A stretch of DNA of 20,473 bases from CAMPJU01 sp046566095 (GTDB lineage Bacteria > Pseudomonadota > Gammaproteobacteria > Xanthomonadales > Xanthomonadaceae). The notes under the pieces were generated by a model, which did not search any database, had not been told where the DNA came from, and saw nothing but the letters and a program-made list of their open reading frames with translations. A program made the position numbers and the translations under genes. Each line of letters opens with the position of its first letter. The first letter of the stretch is position 1. The stretch spans positions 1 through 20,473 of the forward strand of contig JBKHXI010000127.1 of assembly GCA_046566095.1 (NCBI GenBank), written 5' to 3'. Below are positions 1 to 6,098 of this stretch, one piece after another.

Positions 1-467
1 AGCCAGTCGCGGCGCCAGGCCTGGTACTTCTCGAACGCGGCCGCCAGCTCGCCGGCCAGCGACCAGGGCCGGCGCGGGTCGTCGCCGCCCAGGTAGCCGC
101 GCAACGAGGCCAGCGCCGGATGCGCGCGCGTGGCCGGGTCGGTCAGCTCGGCGTACAGGCGCCAGCGCAGGACCGCGGCGTCGAGCTCGTCGGCCGCGGC
201 CGCGGCTCGGTCGCCGCGCAGGTTGCGGTCGAGCGCGCGCCGCACGAACTCGCCCGGCGCCAGGAACTCGAGGTTGGCGGCGATGCCGTGGGCCTCGGCC
301 AGGCTCGCCTGCAGCCAGCGCCGCATCGAGGGCTGCGGGACCAGGATGGTGTCGGGCGCCAGCGGCGACTGCCCGGGCGCGGGTTCGCGCAGCGCGGCGG
401 CCAGCAGCCCGGCCAGGACCTCGAGCGAGTTGGAATGGTAGAGGCGGAAGTCGGGCGGGGCCGGCAT
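1..467 (-). CDS. recC: RecC, exodeoxyribonuclease V gamma subunit (N-terminal 155 residues; cut by window edge)
   Basis: RecC is the chi-recognising subunit of the RecBCD helicase-nuclease, which processes double-strand breaks in the cytoplasm. Only the N-terminus is in the window; the frame stays open to base 1. The translation starts MPAPPDFRLYHSN and continues SLEVLAGLLAAAL, the family's usual opening of a short strand followed by a helix. It then has DTILVPQPSMRRWLQ, AEAHGIAANLEF and, at the edge, FEKYQAWRRDW. These match the E. coli RecC pattern of ILVQSPGM..WL, GIAAN and Y..YRPDWL (family knowledge recalled, not searched). The start is the ATG at 467-465; an ATG at 475-473 is in another frame and gives an arginine-proline-rich shadow. 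It lies 96 bases downstream of hemY on the same strand, with two GC hairpins between, so read-through from the hem genes is uncertain. The rest of recC, and probably recB and recD, should lie further left. Confidence 0.9.
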   Translation of the reverse strand, partial: MPAPPDFRLYHSNSLEVLAGLLAAALREPAPGQSPLAPDTILVPQPSMRRWLQASLAEAHGIAANLEFLAPGEFVRRALDRNLRGDRAAAAADELDAAVLRWRLYAELTDPATRAHPALASLRGYLGGDDPRRPWSLAGELAAAFEKYQAWRRDW

Positions 468-485
468 CCGGGCATCTTGCCGCAG

Positions 486-510
486 CCGGGTCGCAGCGGT
501 CGCGACCCGG
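486..510 (-). terminator. Second GC hairpin between hemY and recC (9-bp stem)
   Basis: Perfect inverted repeat: arms CCGGGTCGC (486-494) and GCGACCCGG (502-510) with a 7-base loop, 18 bases before the recC start codon. No T-run follows. It may end hemY transcription or fold in the recC leader. Confidence 0.3.
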
Positions 511-526
511 GGCGACGGCCCGTCCG

Positions 527-552
527 GCGGCCGGCGCTCCGCTGCCGGCCGC
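527..552 (-). terminator. GC hairpin downstream of hemY (9-bp stem)
   Basis: Perfect inverted repeat: arms GCGGCCGGC (527-535) and GCCGGCCGC (544-552) around an 8-base loop, starting 12 bases after the hemY stop codon. There is no T-run on either side, so calling it a terminator is inference from position and stem strength. Confidence 0.3.
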
Positions 553-563
553 GGGCCGTGCGG

Positions 564-1817
564 CTATTCGCTCAGGCGCGGCACGCCGTGCTCGTCGCGG
601 TCCTCGCGCACCGCCGCGTCGTGGATCTGCTGGCGCAGGTCGCGGCCCGGCAGCGCCACCGGCGCCTCGCCGCGGTGCGCGCGCAGCGCGTTGGCGTAGG
701 CCAGGCGCGCGCCGGCTTCGTCGCCGGCGTCGGCGAACACTTCGCCCAGCAGTTCCCAGGCCTCCGGCCCGGCGCCCTGCGCCAGGGCCCGGTGCAGGTA
801 GTCGGCGGCCTGGCTGCGCTGGCCCTGCTCGCGCGACAGCCGCGCCAGGGTCAGCAGCAGGGCGGGGCTGGCCGGGTGCTGCGCCAGCCAGCGTTCGGCC
901 TGCGCGCGCCGCGCCTCGGCCGGGCCGACCGCCAGCCGGCCGTAGAGCGCGGCCAGCGACTCGTCCCAGCGCGTGTCCAGCGCCTGTTCCAGGCTCTTGC
1001 GGGCGGCATCGTCCCAGCGCAGCGCGGCGGCGCGCTCGGCGTAGGCGGCCACCACCTCCGGCTCGCTGCGCAGCGGCTTGGGCAGCGATTCCCAGCGCTC
1101 GGCCAGGGCGTTGGCGTCGCCGGCCTCGCGCAGCGCGGCGGCGGCCCAGCGCTCCTCCAGTTCGTCGAGGGTTTCGGCCGGCAGCGCGTTCTGCTGGCGC
1201 AGCGGCCCGAGCAGCCCGTAGGCCTGCGCGGCCAGGCCGGAGGCGGCCATCGCCTGCGCGCGCAGGGCCAGGCCGCGCGGCGGCAGCGGCTGCGCGGCGG
1301 GGGCGTCGAGCGCGACCAGGGCATCGGTCGGGCGGCCCTGCGCCAGCGCGCGTTCGGCCGCGGCCAGGGCGCGCGCGGTCGGGTGGCGCTCGCCGAAGCC
1401 GTCCAGGTGCTGCTTGGCCGCGAGCGCGTCGCCGCGGGCGTCGGCGGCGCGCACCGCCGCCGCGCGCGCCACCGCCTCGGCCGCCTCGTCGTCCCCGGCG
1501 GCCTGCGCCAGCAGCTTCTCGGCGCGCGCCCAGTGGCCCTGGTCGAGCAGCGCCAGGCCATCGGTCAGCCGCGCCCGCGACTGCCGGTCGCGGTGCCCGT
1601 GCCAGGCCCGGAACGGCAGCCGCAGCACGGTCCAGACGATCCACAGCGCCGCCAGCCCGGCCAGCAGCGCGACCGCCGCGAAGGCCACGGTGGTGGTGTA
1701 GTCCATGCCCCGGAAGCGCACCAGCACGTAGCCCGGGTCCTGCAGCAGGACCTGGGCGAGCAGGGCGCCGGCCAGGGCCAGCAGCAGCCAGAACAGCAGG
1801 TTGCGGAACAGGTTCAT
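564..1817 (-). CDS. hemY: HemY, heme-biosynthesis-associated inner-membrane TPR protein
   Basis: This is the proteobacterial HemY that accompanies hemD and hemX; it is not the protoporphyrinogen oxidase also called HemY in Bacillus. It is a 417-residue protein. Two hydrophobic segments lie at about residues 5-25 and 43-66, separated by the family's signature DPGYVLVRFRGMDYTTTVA, which is expected to face the periplasm. The rest is a long alpha-helical TPR-like region rich in Ala, Leu, Glu and Arg, for example QGHWARAEKLLAQAA and ALLLTLARLSREQG. The ATG at 1817 has a good Shine-Dalgarno AGGAGA seven bases upstream. hemX ends 85 bases upstream, so the genes are probably co-transcribed. The molecular role is still debated in the literature; coordination of late heme synthesis is one proposal. 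Length and order agree with E. coli hemCDXY, although hemC is not adjacent here. Confidence 0.93.
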   Translation of the reverse strand: MNLFRNLLFWLLLALAGALLAQVLLQDPGYVLVRFRGMDYTTTVAFAAVALLAGLAALWIVWTVLRLPFRAWHGHRDRQSRARLTDGLALLDQGHWARAEKLLAQAAGDDEAAEAVARAAAVRAADARGDALAAKQHLDGFGERHPTARALAAAERALAQGRPTDALVALDAPAAQPLPPRGLALRAQAMAASGLAAQAYGLLGPLRQQNALPAETLDELEERWAAAALREAGDANALAERWESLPKPLRSEPEVVAAYAERAAALRWDDAARKSLEQALDTRWDESLAALYGRLAVGPAEARRAQAERWLAQHPASPALLLTLARLSREQGQRSQAADYLHRALAQGAGPEAWELLGEVFADAGDEAGARLAYANALRAHRGEAPVALPGRDLRQQIHDAAVREDRDEHGVPRLSE

Positions 1818-1902
1818 GGTGCGTCTCCTGGCGTCGTGGCGGTCACGCTAGTGAAGCCGGCGTGCGCGCGGCGTGCATTCATCCGGGGCCGTCGGGGCCG
1901 GT

Positions 1903-2871
1903 TCAGGATGCGCGCAGGCGCCGCAGTTGCTCAAGCGTGCTGCCCAGCACCGGCAGTTCCGGCCGCAGCGGCAGCGCCTGCAGCTGCTGCAGGGCCTGCA
2001 GCGCCGCCGCGCGCTGCGGCGAATCCGGCCACAACCGCAGCACCCAGGCCCGCGCCCGCTGCAGCGCGGCGGCGAAGCCGGCCCGGTCGCCGCGCTCCAG
2101 GGCGGCGCGCGCCAGGGCCAGTTCCAGCCGCAGCGCCGCCAGCGCGGGCGCGCGGTCGCCGGTAGCGGCCATCGCCTCCCCGCTGCTGGGCCGGGCCTGG
2201 ACCAGCCGCGTCAGCAGCCGCCGCCACCATGCCGGCGCGGGCGCGTCGGGCCGGGCGGCGGCGCGTTCCGGCAGGCCGGACAGCGCCGCCTCGAACGCGT
2301 CCAGGCGGCCGGCCGCGACCGCGCGCGGATGTTCGTCCAGGTCCGCCAGCGCGGCGCGCTCCTGGGCCAGGGTCTGGCGCAGGCTCAGCCAGGCCGGGTC
2401 GTCGATGCCGTCGAGCGCGCCCGCGGCCAGTTCGTAGGCGCGGCGGGCGCCGTCGAGGTCGCCGGCCAGTTCCAGCCGCTGCGCCGCGGCCGACAGCAGG
2501 AACTCGGCCTCGTCCAGCCGCAGCGACTGCGCGCCCTGGCGGTCCGGATCCGACAGCCGGGACAGCGTGTCCTCGAGCAGCGCCGCGCGCTGGCCGATGC
2601 CGAGCAGTTCCTCGCGCAGCAGCCGGTTGGTGGCCTCGGCCTGCTGCAGCCGCTGGGCCTGCGCGCGCTGGTCGCGGCGCAGCGCATCCAGGCGCAACTC
2701 CAGCGCCTGCAGGCGCTGGGCCTGGTCCAGCTGCGCGGTGTCGCCGGCCTGGCGCGCCTGCCAATGGCGCCAGCCGGCCCAGGCGACCAGCGCCAGCAGC
2801 ACCAGCACGATGGCGAACGACGGCCCGGCGACGCGGTTCCGGGACGGGGCGGGGGTGGCGGGGTCGGTCAC
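1903..2871 (-). CDS. hemX: HemX-family membrane-anchored coiled-coil protein (GTG start)
   Basis: HemX proteins are inner-membrane proteins encoded beside hemD. Some family members are annotated as uroporphyrinogen-III C-methyltransferase, but this short version has no SAM-binding methyltransferase domain, so catalysis is not supported. The 322 residues hold a short proline-rich cytoplasmic tail, one transmembrane helix at about 18-34 (GPSFAIVLVLLALVAWAG), a coiled coil at about 40-90 with alternating Leu, Arg and Gln, and a helical periplasmic domain. LDEAEFLLSAAAQRLELAGD is the most typical family stretch. The chosen start is the GTG at 2871, since family members begin shortly before the membrane helix. 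An in-frame ATG at 2964 would add 31 low-complexity residues and would place the TAGCAT promoter candidate inside the gene. The Shine-Dalgarno site is weak. It lies between hemD and hemY. Confidence 0.85.
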   Translation of the reverse strand: MTDPATPAPSRNRVAGPSFAIVLVLLALVAWAGWRHWQARQAGDTAQLDQAQRLQALELRLDALRRDQRAQAQRLQQAEATNRLLREELLGIGQRAALLEDTLSRLSDPDRQGAQSLRLDEAEFLLSAAAQRLELAGDLDGARRAYELAAGALDGIDDPAWLSLRQTLAQERAALADLDEHPRAVAAGRLDAFEAALSGLPERAAARPDAPAPAWWRRLLTRLVQARPSSGEAMAATGDRAPALAALRLELALARAALERGDRAGFAAALQRARAWVLRLWPDSPQRAAALQALQQLQALPLRPELPVLGSTLEQLRRLRAS

Positions 2872-2906
2872 GGGCGGGGACGTGGGGTGCGGGGATGCAC
2901 CGCGCC

Positions 2907-2912
2907 ATGCTA
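2907..2912 (-). promoter_or_regulatory. Possible -10 box (TAGCAT) upstream of hemX
   Basis: The 163-base hemD-hemX gap (2872-3034) holds TAGCAT read on the minus strand, which would place a transcript start about 30 bases before the GTG start of hemX. No clear -35 box was found. The same hexamer precedes the lipoprotein gene at 4536. hemX may therefore have its own promoter besides read-through from hemD. Confidence 0.25.
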
Positions 2913-3015
2913 TCGGAACGCAGGCGGCGCGGAGCGCCGGTCCTGCGATCGTGTCGTTGCGCATGCCGTGTGCGAATCGGCCTGGCAGCACCGGCGCCGG
3001 CAGCAACCCGGGCGG

Positions 3016-3039
3016 CCGCGGGCAAGGCCCGTTCCTACG
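3016..3039 (-). repeat. REP-like hairpin with GTAGGA head, copy 1 (contains the hemD stop codon)
   Basis: Read on the minus strand this is CGTAGGAA, then arm CGGGC, loop CTT, arm GCCCG, then CGG. The plus-strand stem is 3019-3023 paired with 3027-3031. A second copy with the same head, the same CTT loop and a different stem sequence is at 20437-20460. GTAG-headed hairpins of this size are the REP/SMAG type spread by RAYT transposases in Stenotrophomonas, Pseudomonas and relatives (established knowledge; this family assignment is inference). The TAG of the head is the stop codon of hemD. Confidence 0.6.
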
Positions 3040-3850
3040 CGCGGCCGTTGCCCTGCGCGGCGGCGAGTTTCCCGGCCAGGCGGCGGGCGCCACCGGGCAG
3101 CGCCGCTTCGGCAGCCGCGACCAGTTGCGCGGGCCGCGGCCCGGCCGCGACCGCGACCTGCGCGAAGCCGAGCGCGCGGGCCTGCGCGCGCAGGCGCTCG
3201 CTGGCCGCCACCGCGGGGCAGTCGCGCAGCCTGCGCGCGGCGTCGGCCGGCAGCGCCTCGAGGATCCGCGCGAGCGCCGCGCCGCTGCTGACCGCGACCA
3301 CCGCAGCCGCCTGCAGCGCACGCAGGCGCGCCACCGCCGCCGCGGACGGGGGCGTGTCCACGCGTTCGTAGACGTCGGCGCGGCGGATCCGGGCCCCGCG
3401 CGCGCGCAGCGTTGCGGCGATCCGCCCGCGCCCGCCGGGCGCGGTCACCAGCCCCAGCGGCTCGCCCGCGACCGCGTGCAGGTCCGGCAGCGCGAGCAGG
3501 CCTTCGCTGTCCATCCGCTCCGGCGCGCATACCGCACCGGCGCCGGCGCGGCGCAATGCGGCGGCGGTGCCGGCGCCGACCGCGAACAGTCGCGCGCCGG
3601 TCGCGTCCAGCGCCTGCAGCGCGGCCGCCGCGCGCACCGCGGCCGGGCTGGTGAACACCACCCGTGGTGCGGCCAGCGCCGCGCGCAGGGCCTGCCGGGT
3701 CGCCGGATCGTCGCGCGCCACGATCCGCCAGGGCGACAGCGCCAGCAGCCCGCCGCCGCGCCGCGCCGCGGCCCGGCGCAGGCCCGCGTGGCCGCCGGCC
3801 GGGCGCAGCGAGATCACGTACCATCCGGGGGTCGACACGGGCGCGGCCAT
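3035..3850 (-). CDS. hemD: Uroporphyrinogen-III synthase HemD
   Basis: HemD closes the linear tetrapyrrole hydroxymethylbilane with inversion of ring D to give uroporphyrinogen III, the branch point to heme and siroheme, in the cytoplasm. The protein has 271 residues, slightly longer than E. coli HemD (246). It opens with PGWYVISLRPAGG, followed by LLALSPWRIV. It then shows VVFTSPAAVRAA, the usual strand and (T)S..(A/G)V motif, and later VSSGAALARIL in the second domain. HemD sequences are poorly conserved, and the hemX and hemY context strengthens the call. The ATG at 3850 was chosen because the in-frame upstream extension to 3997 is Arg/Ala-rich and crosses the divergent promoter region. 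hemC, its usual upstream partner, is not adjacent. The stop codon TAG is part of a REP-like element. Confidence 0.88.
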   Translation of the reverse strand: MAAPVSTPGWYVISLRPAGGHAGLRRAAARRGGGLLALSPWRIVARDDPATRQALRAALAAPRVVFTSPAAVRAAAALQALDATGARLFAVGAGTAAALRRAGAGAVCAPERMDSEGLLALPDLHAVAGEPLGLVTAPGGRGRIAATLRARGARIRRADVYERVDTPPSAAAVARLRALQAAAVVAVSSGAALARILEALPADAARRLRDCPAVAASERLRAQARALGFAQVAVAAGPRPAQLVAAAEAALPGGARRLAGKLAAAQGNGRA

Positions 3851-3995
3851 GGCGCCAGCTTGTGGCCAGGCAGCGGCCCGCGGCAAGCGCGCGGCCGCAG
3901 CCCGTCCGCTGGTTCGTTCGTTCGCCGCGTGGTTCGCGCCGGTCGTTCGCGCCGCTCGCTCCCGCCCCCTCCCGCCGCCTCGTCCCGTCCCGCGC
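3851..3995. promoter_or_regulatory. Divergent intergenic region hemD / thioesterase with GTTCG direct repeats
   Basis: This 145-base region separates two genes that start back to back and must hold both promoters. It contains three near-identical direct repeats: GTTCGCCGCG at 3920, GTTCGCGCCG at 3932 and GTTCGCGCCG at 3945. They are spaced 12-13 bases apart and preceded by two extra GTTC units at 3912 and 3916. No clear -35/-10 pair or Shine-Dalgarno was found for either gene. An operator is possible but unproven. Confidence 0.35.
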
Positions 3996-4490
3996 ATGAC
4001 CGAACCCGCCGCTGCGCTGCAGCGCCTGTCCCGGCATTACCGGTCGATGCCGCCGGTGGCGGCGCTGGGCCTGTCGATCGCCGGCTACGACGGGCAGCGG
4101 CTGCGCCTGTCCGCGCCGCTGGCCCTGCACGTCAACGACAAGGGCTGCGCCTTCGGCGGCAGCCTCGGTTCGCTGCTGACCCTGGCCGGATGGGGCCTGT
4201 TGCAGTTGCGGCTGGAGGCGGCCGGGATCGACGCCGACATCTTCGTCGCCGATTCGCGGCTGCGCTTCCGCGCGCCGCTGTACGCGGACCTGGTCGCGGA
4301 AGCCGCGCTCGCCGATCCCGGCGACTGGGACCGTTTCCTGCGCGCGTTGCGCGAGCGCGGCCGCGGCCGCATCCGGGTGCAGGCGGTGGTGCCGCTGCCC
4401 GACGGCGGCGTGGCCACGGAAGCGGAAGGCGACTACGCGGCGATCTGTACCCGTACGCCCGTGCGGGCGGCGGCCGCGACGCCCGGCTGA
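3996..4490 (+). CDS. YiiD C-terminal-type hot-dog thioesterase
   Basis: A 164-residue cytoplasmic protein of the hot-dog-fold thioesterase group (the domain named after the C-terminal half of E. coli YiiD), whose members are thought to hydrolyse acyl-CoA or acyl-ACP. The recognisable core is NDKGCAFGGSLGSLLTLAGW at about residues 46-65. It holds the G-x-A-F-G-G-S-L pattern at the head of the central helix. Strand pairs follow (DIFVADSRLRFRAPLYADLVAEA and RGRIRVQAVVPL). The ATG at 3996 is the first plausible start; no obvious Shine-Dalgarno precedes it. Further in-frame codons upstream lie opposite hemD. The substrate cannot be told from sequence. It is the first plus-strand gene of the central block. 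Confidence 0.8.
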   Translation: MTEPAAALQRLSRHYRSMPPVAALGLSIAGYDGQRLRLSAPLALHVNDKGCAFGGSLGSLLTLAGWGLLQLRLEAAGIDADIFVADSRLRFRAPLYADLVAEAALADPGDWDRFLRALRERGRGRIRVQAVVPLPDGGVATEAEGDYAAICTRTPVRAAAATPG

Positions 4491-4501
4491 GGCGCGGCTG
4501 C

Positions 4502-4507
4502 TAGCAT
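4502..4507 (+). promoter_or_regulatory. Possible -10 box (TAGCAT) for the lipoprotein gene
   Basis: TAGCAT lies 12 bases after the thioesterase stop codon and 28 bases before the lipoprotein start at 4536. It overlaps an in-frame ATG at 4506, which is a reason not to use that ATG as start. No convincing -35 box was seen. Confidence 0.3.
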
Positions 4508-4535
4508 GCGGTCACGCCTGCCCGGAGCCATGCGC

Positions 4536-4976
4536 ATGCGCCGCAATGCCGTCCCGATCCTCCCGCGCGCGTTCCTGCTTGTCATCGTGTCGCTGCTGCT
4601 GGCCCTGGGCCTGTCCGGCTGCGCCACCACCCGCCAGGCAAGCGCGCTGCAGCAGGCGCAGTACGCCTGGTCGGCGGCGATCCGCTGGGGCGACTTCGAA
4701 GGCGCCTGGAACCTGGTCGACCCCGGCTACCGCGCCCGGCACCCGCTCACCGACCTGGAACTGGCGCGCTACCAGCAGGTGCAGATCTCCGCCTACCGGG
4801 ACCTGGCCGAACGCGCCTCGGACACCGAGGCCCAGCGCCAGATCGAGATCGGCGTGGTCAACCGCCATACCCTGGCCGAGCGGCGGGTGCGCTACACCGA
4901 GCGCTGGCGCTGGGATCCGGAGGCGAAGGCCTGGTGGATCGTCGACGGCCTGCCGGACCTGTGGCCCGGGGACTGA
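4536..4976 (+). CDS. Small lipoprotein of unknown function
   Basis: A 146-residue predicted lipoprotein. It has a basic N-terminus (MRRNAVPILPR), a hydrophobic stretch and a lipobox LSGC with the lipidated Cys at residue 29. The mature part has the helix QAQYAWSAAIRWGDFEGAWN, a linker, and beta strands RRVRYTERWRWDPEAKAWW ending at VDGLPDLWPGD. This arrangement resembles an NTF2-like alpha/beta cone fold, but that is only a guess. The start at 4536 is chosen because GGAG (4524-4527) sits eight bases upstream. ATGs at 4530 (too close to GGAG) and 4506 (inside the -10 candidate) are less likely. It has Gly at +3 to Thr after Cys-Ala, and no Asp at +2, so sorting to the outer membrane is expected. 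The function is not recognised. Confidence 0.8.
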   Translation: MRRNAVPILPRAFLLVIVSLLLALGLSGCATTRQASALQQAQYAWSAAIRWGDFEGAWNLVDPGYRARHPLTDLELARYQQVQISAYRDLAERASDTEAQRQIEIGVVNRHTLAERRVRYTERWRWDPEAKAWWIVDGLPDLWPGD

Positions 4977-4996
4977 GCGCCCTGCGGCGGCCGCGG

Positions 4997-5026
4997 TTGG
5001 GCGCGGCGGCGGCCTTGCCGCATACT
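4997..5026 (+). promoter_or_regulatory. Possible sigma-70 promoter for the rhodanese gene
   Basis: TTGGGC (4997-5002), an 18-base spacer and CATACT (5021-5026). The predicted transcript start, near 5033, lies about 20 bases before the GTG start. This would make a very short leader without a Shine-Dalgarno. Confidence 0.4.
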
Positions 5027-5055
5027 CTGCGCCCCCGCCCGTGCCGCCCGATGCC

Positions 5056-5493
5056 GTGGATTTCAACGAACTGGCCGAGTTCCTCGGCCGCCACCCGATC
5101 CTGTCGCTGGCCCTGGCCGGCCTGACCCTGGCCATCGTCTGGACCGAGGCCGGGCGCCTGCTGCGCGGCTTCAAGGCGCTGCGCCCGGCGCAGCTGACCG
5201 GCCTGCTCAACCGCGACAACGCGCTGCTCGTGGACCTGTCCTCCTCCAGCGACTTCGAGAAGGGCCACATCGCCGGCGCCCGCAACATCGCCCCCAGCCA
5301 GTTCGACCCGGAGAGCAAGGAGCTGGCCAAGGTCCGCGACCTGCCGGTGGTGGTCACCTGCCGCAACGGCCAGGCCTCGCTGGCGGCCGCGCGGCGGCTG
5401 AAGAAGGCCGGCTTCGCCAACGTGTACTGGCTCGACGGCGGCATCGCCGCCTGGCAGCAGGCGGACCTGCCGCTGGTCCGCGGCCGCGGCTGA
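5056..5493 (+). CDS. Membrane-anchored rhodanese-domain protein (YibN-like)
   Basis: A 145-residue protein with one N-terminal transmembrane helix (about residues 14-31) and a single rhodanese domain (about 45-140). Rhodanese domains carry sulfur on an active-site cysteine. Here the loop is CRNGQAS with Cys102, so the domain looks catalytically competent. Other marks are LLVDLSSSSDFEKGHIAGA and FANVYWLDGGIAAWQ. The GTG at 5056 aligns the start with E. coli YibN, which begins MQEIMQFVGRHPILS against VDFNELAEFLGRHPILS here. A GTG at 5041 would add five residues. Neighbouring secB and gpsA match the E. coli order yibN-grxC-secB-gpsA, but grxC is missing. No Shine-Dalgarno is visible. The physiological acceptor is unknown; a link to envelope insertion has been proposed for YibN. 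Confidence 0.87.
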   Translation: MDFNELAEFLGRHPILSLALAGLTLAIVWTEAGRLLRGFKALRPAQLTGLLNRDNALLVDLSSSSDFEKGHIAGARNIAPSQFDPESKELAKVRDLPVVVTCRNGQASLAAARRLKKAGFANVYWLDGGIAAWQQADLPLVRGRG

Positions 5494-5508
5494 GCGCCCG
5501 GCGGGCGC
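5494..5508 (+). terminator. Small GC hairpin after the rhodanese stop codon
   Basis: Arms GCGCCC (5494-5499) and GGGCGC (5503-5508) with loop GGC, directly after the TGA. There is no T-run within ten bases, so termination is uncertain. Confidence 0.25.
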
Positions 5509-5519
5509 CCGCCCCATGC

Positions 5520-5553
5520 CATAATCGCCCTCTTTTCCCGCTACCTGCCGGAG
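5520..5553 (+). promoter_or_regulatory. secB upstream signals: CATAAT -10 candidate and GGAG ribosome site
   Basis: CATAAT at 5520-5525 is the most AT-rich hexamer of the 68-base gap and a good -10 candidate. GGAG at 5550-5553 sits eight bases before the secB ATG at 5562. No clear -35 box was found. Confidence 0.4.
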
Positions 5554-5561
5554 TTATCCCG

Positions 5562-6098
5562 ATGGCTGATGAGACCCAGAACGGCGCCGCTGGCGCCGCG
5601 ACCGATGCCGACAACGGCCCCGTCTTCACGGTCGAGAAGCTGTATGTCAAGGACGTCTCGTTCGAGGTGCCTGGCGCGCCGCAGGTGTTTTCCGAGCAGG
5701 CCCAGCCGCAGCTGCAGCTCAATCTCAACCAGCGCGTGCAGCGCCTGTCCGAGAACGCCTACGAAGTGGTGCTGGGCCTGACCCTGACCTGCAACCTCGA
5801 GGACAAGGCGGTGTATCTGGCCGAGGTCCAGCAGGCAGGCGTGTTCGGCCTGCGCGGGTTCGAGCCGCAGACCCTCGACGCGATGCTGGGGATCCAGTGC
5901 CCGAACGTGCTGTACCCGTACGCCCGCCAGCTGATCAGCGACCTGATCCAGGCCGGCGGCTTCCCGCCCTTCTACCTGCAGCCGATCAGCTTCGACGGGC
6001 TGTACGCCGAGAGCCTGCGCCAGCGTGCTGCGCAGAACCAGCAGGGACAGGCCGGCGACGGCGCCAGCGCCGGTCCGGAGACCGCCGGCAACGCCTGA
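5562..6098 (+). CDS. secB: Protein-export chaperone SecB
   Basis: SecB is a tetrameric cytoplasmic chaperone that keeps preproteins unfolded and hands them to SecA. The 178-residue protein contains the family core FTVEKLYVKDVSFEVPGAP, LQLNLNQRVQRLSENAYEV, EVQQAGVF and the conserved segment IQCPNVLYPYARQLISDLIQ, followed by GGFPPFYLQPISFDGLY. E. coli SecB has 155 residues; the extra length comes from an Ala/Asp-rich N-terminal tail and a Gln/Gly/Ala-rich C-terminal tail, as is common in this family of bacteria. The ATG at 5562 has a good Shine-Dalgarno. Its TGA overlaps the gpsA ATG by one base (TGATG), indicating translational coupling, as in E. coli where secB and gpsA are also adjacent. Confidence 0.97.
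   Translation: MADETQNGAAGAATDADNGPVFTVEKLYVKDVSFEVPGAPQVFSEQAQPQLQLNLNQRVQRLSENAYEVVLGLTLTCNLEDKAVYLAEVQQAGVFGLRGFEPQTLDAMLGIQCPNVLYPYARQLISDLIQAGGFPPFYLQPISFDGLYAESLRQRAAQNQQGQAGDGASAGPETAGNA

Noticed and set aside
120..2165. 681-codon open frame on the plus strand opposite recC and hemY
   Set aside because: Arg/Gly/Gln-rich translation without domain features; the minus-strand frames give recognisable RecC, HemY and HemX. Long antisense open frames are expected at this GC content.
2872..2964. Longer HemX beginning at the ATG at 2964
   Set aside because: The extra residues are low-complexity and unlike the family, and the region holds a promoter candidate; the GTG at 2871 is preferred, with some doubt.
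4506..4535. Earlier ATG for the small lipoprotein
   Set aside because: It overlaps the TAGCAT -10 candidate, while the ATG at 4536 has GGAG at ideal distance.
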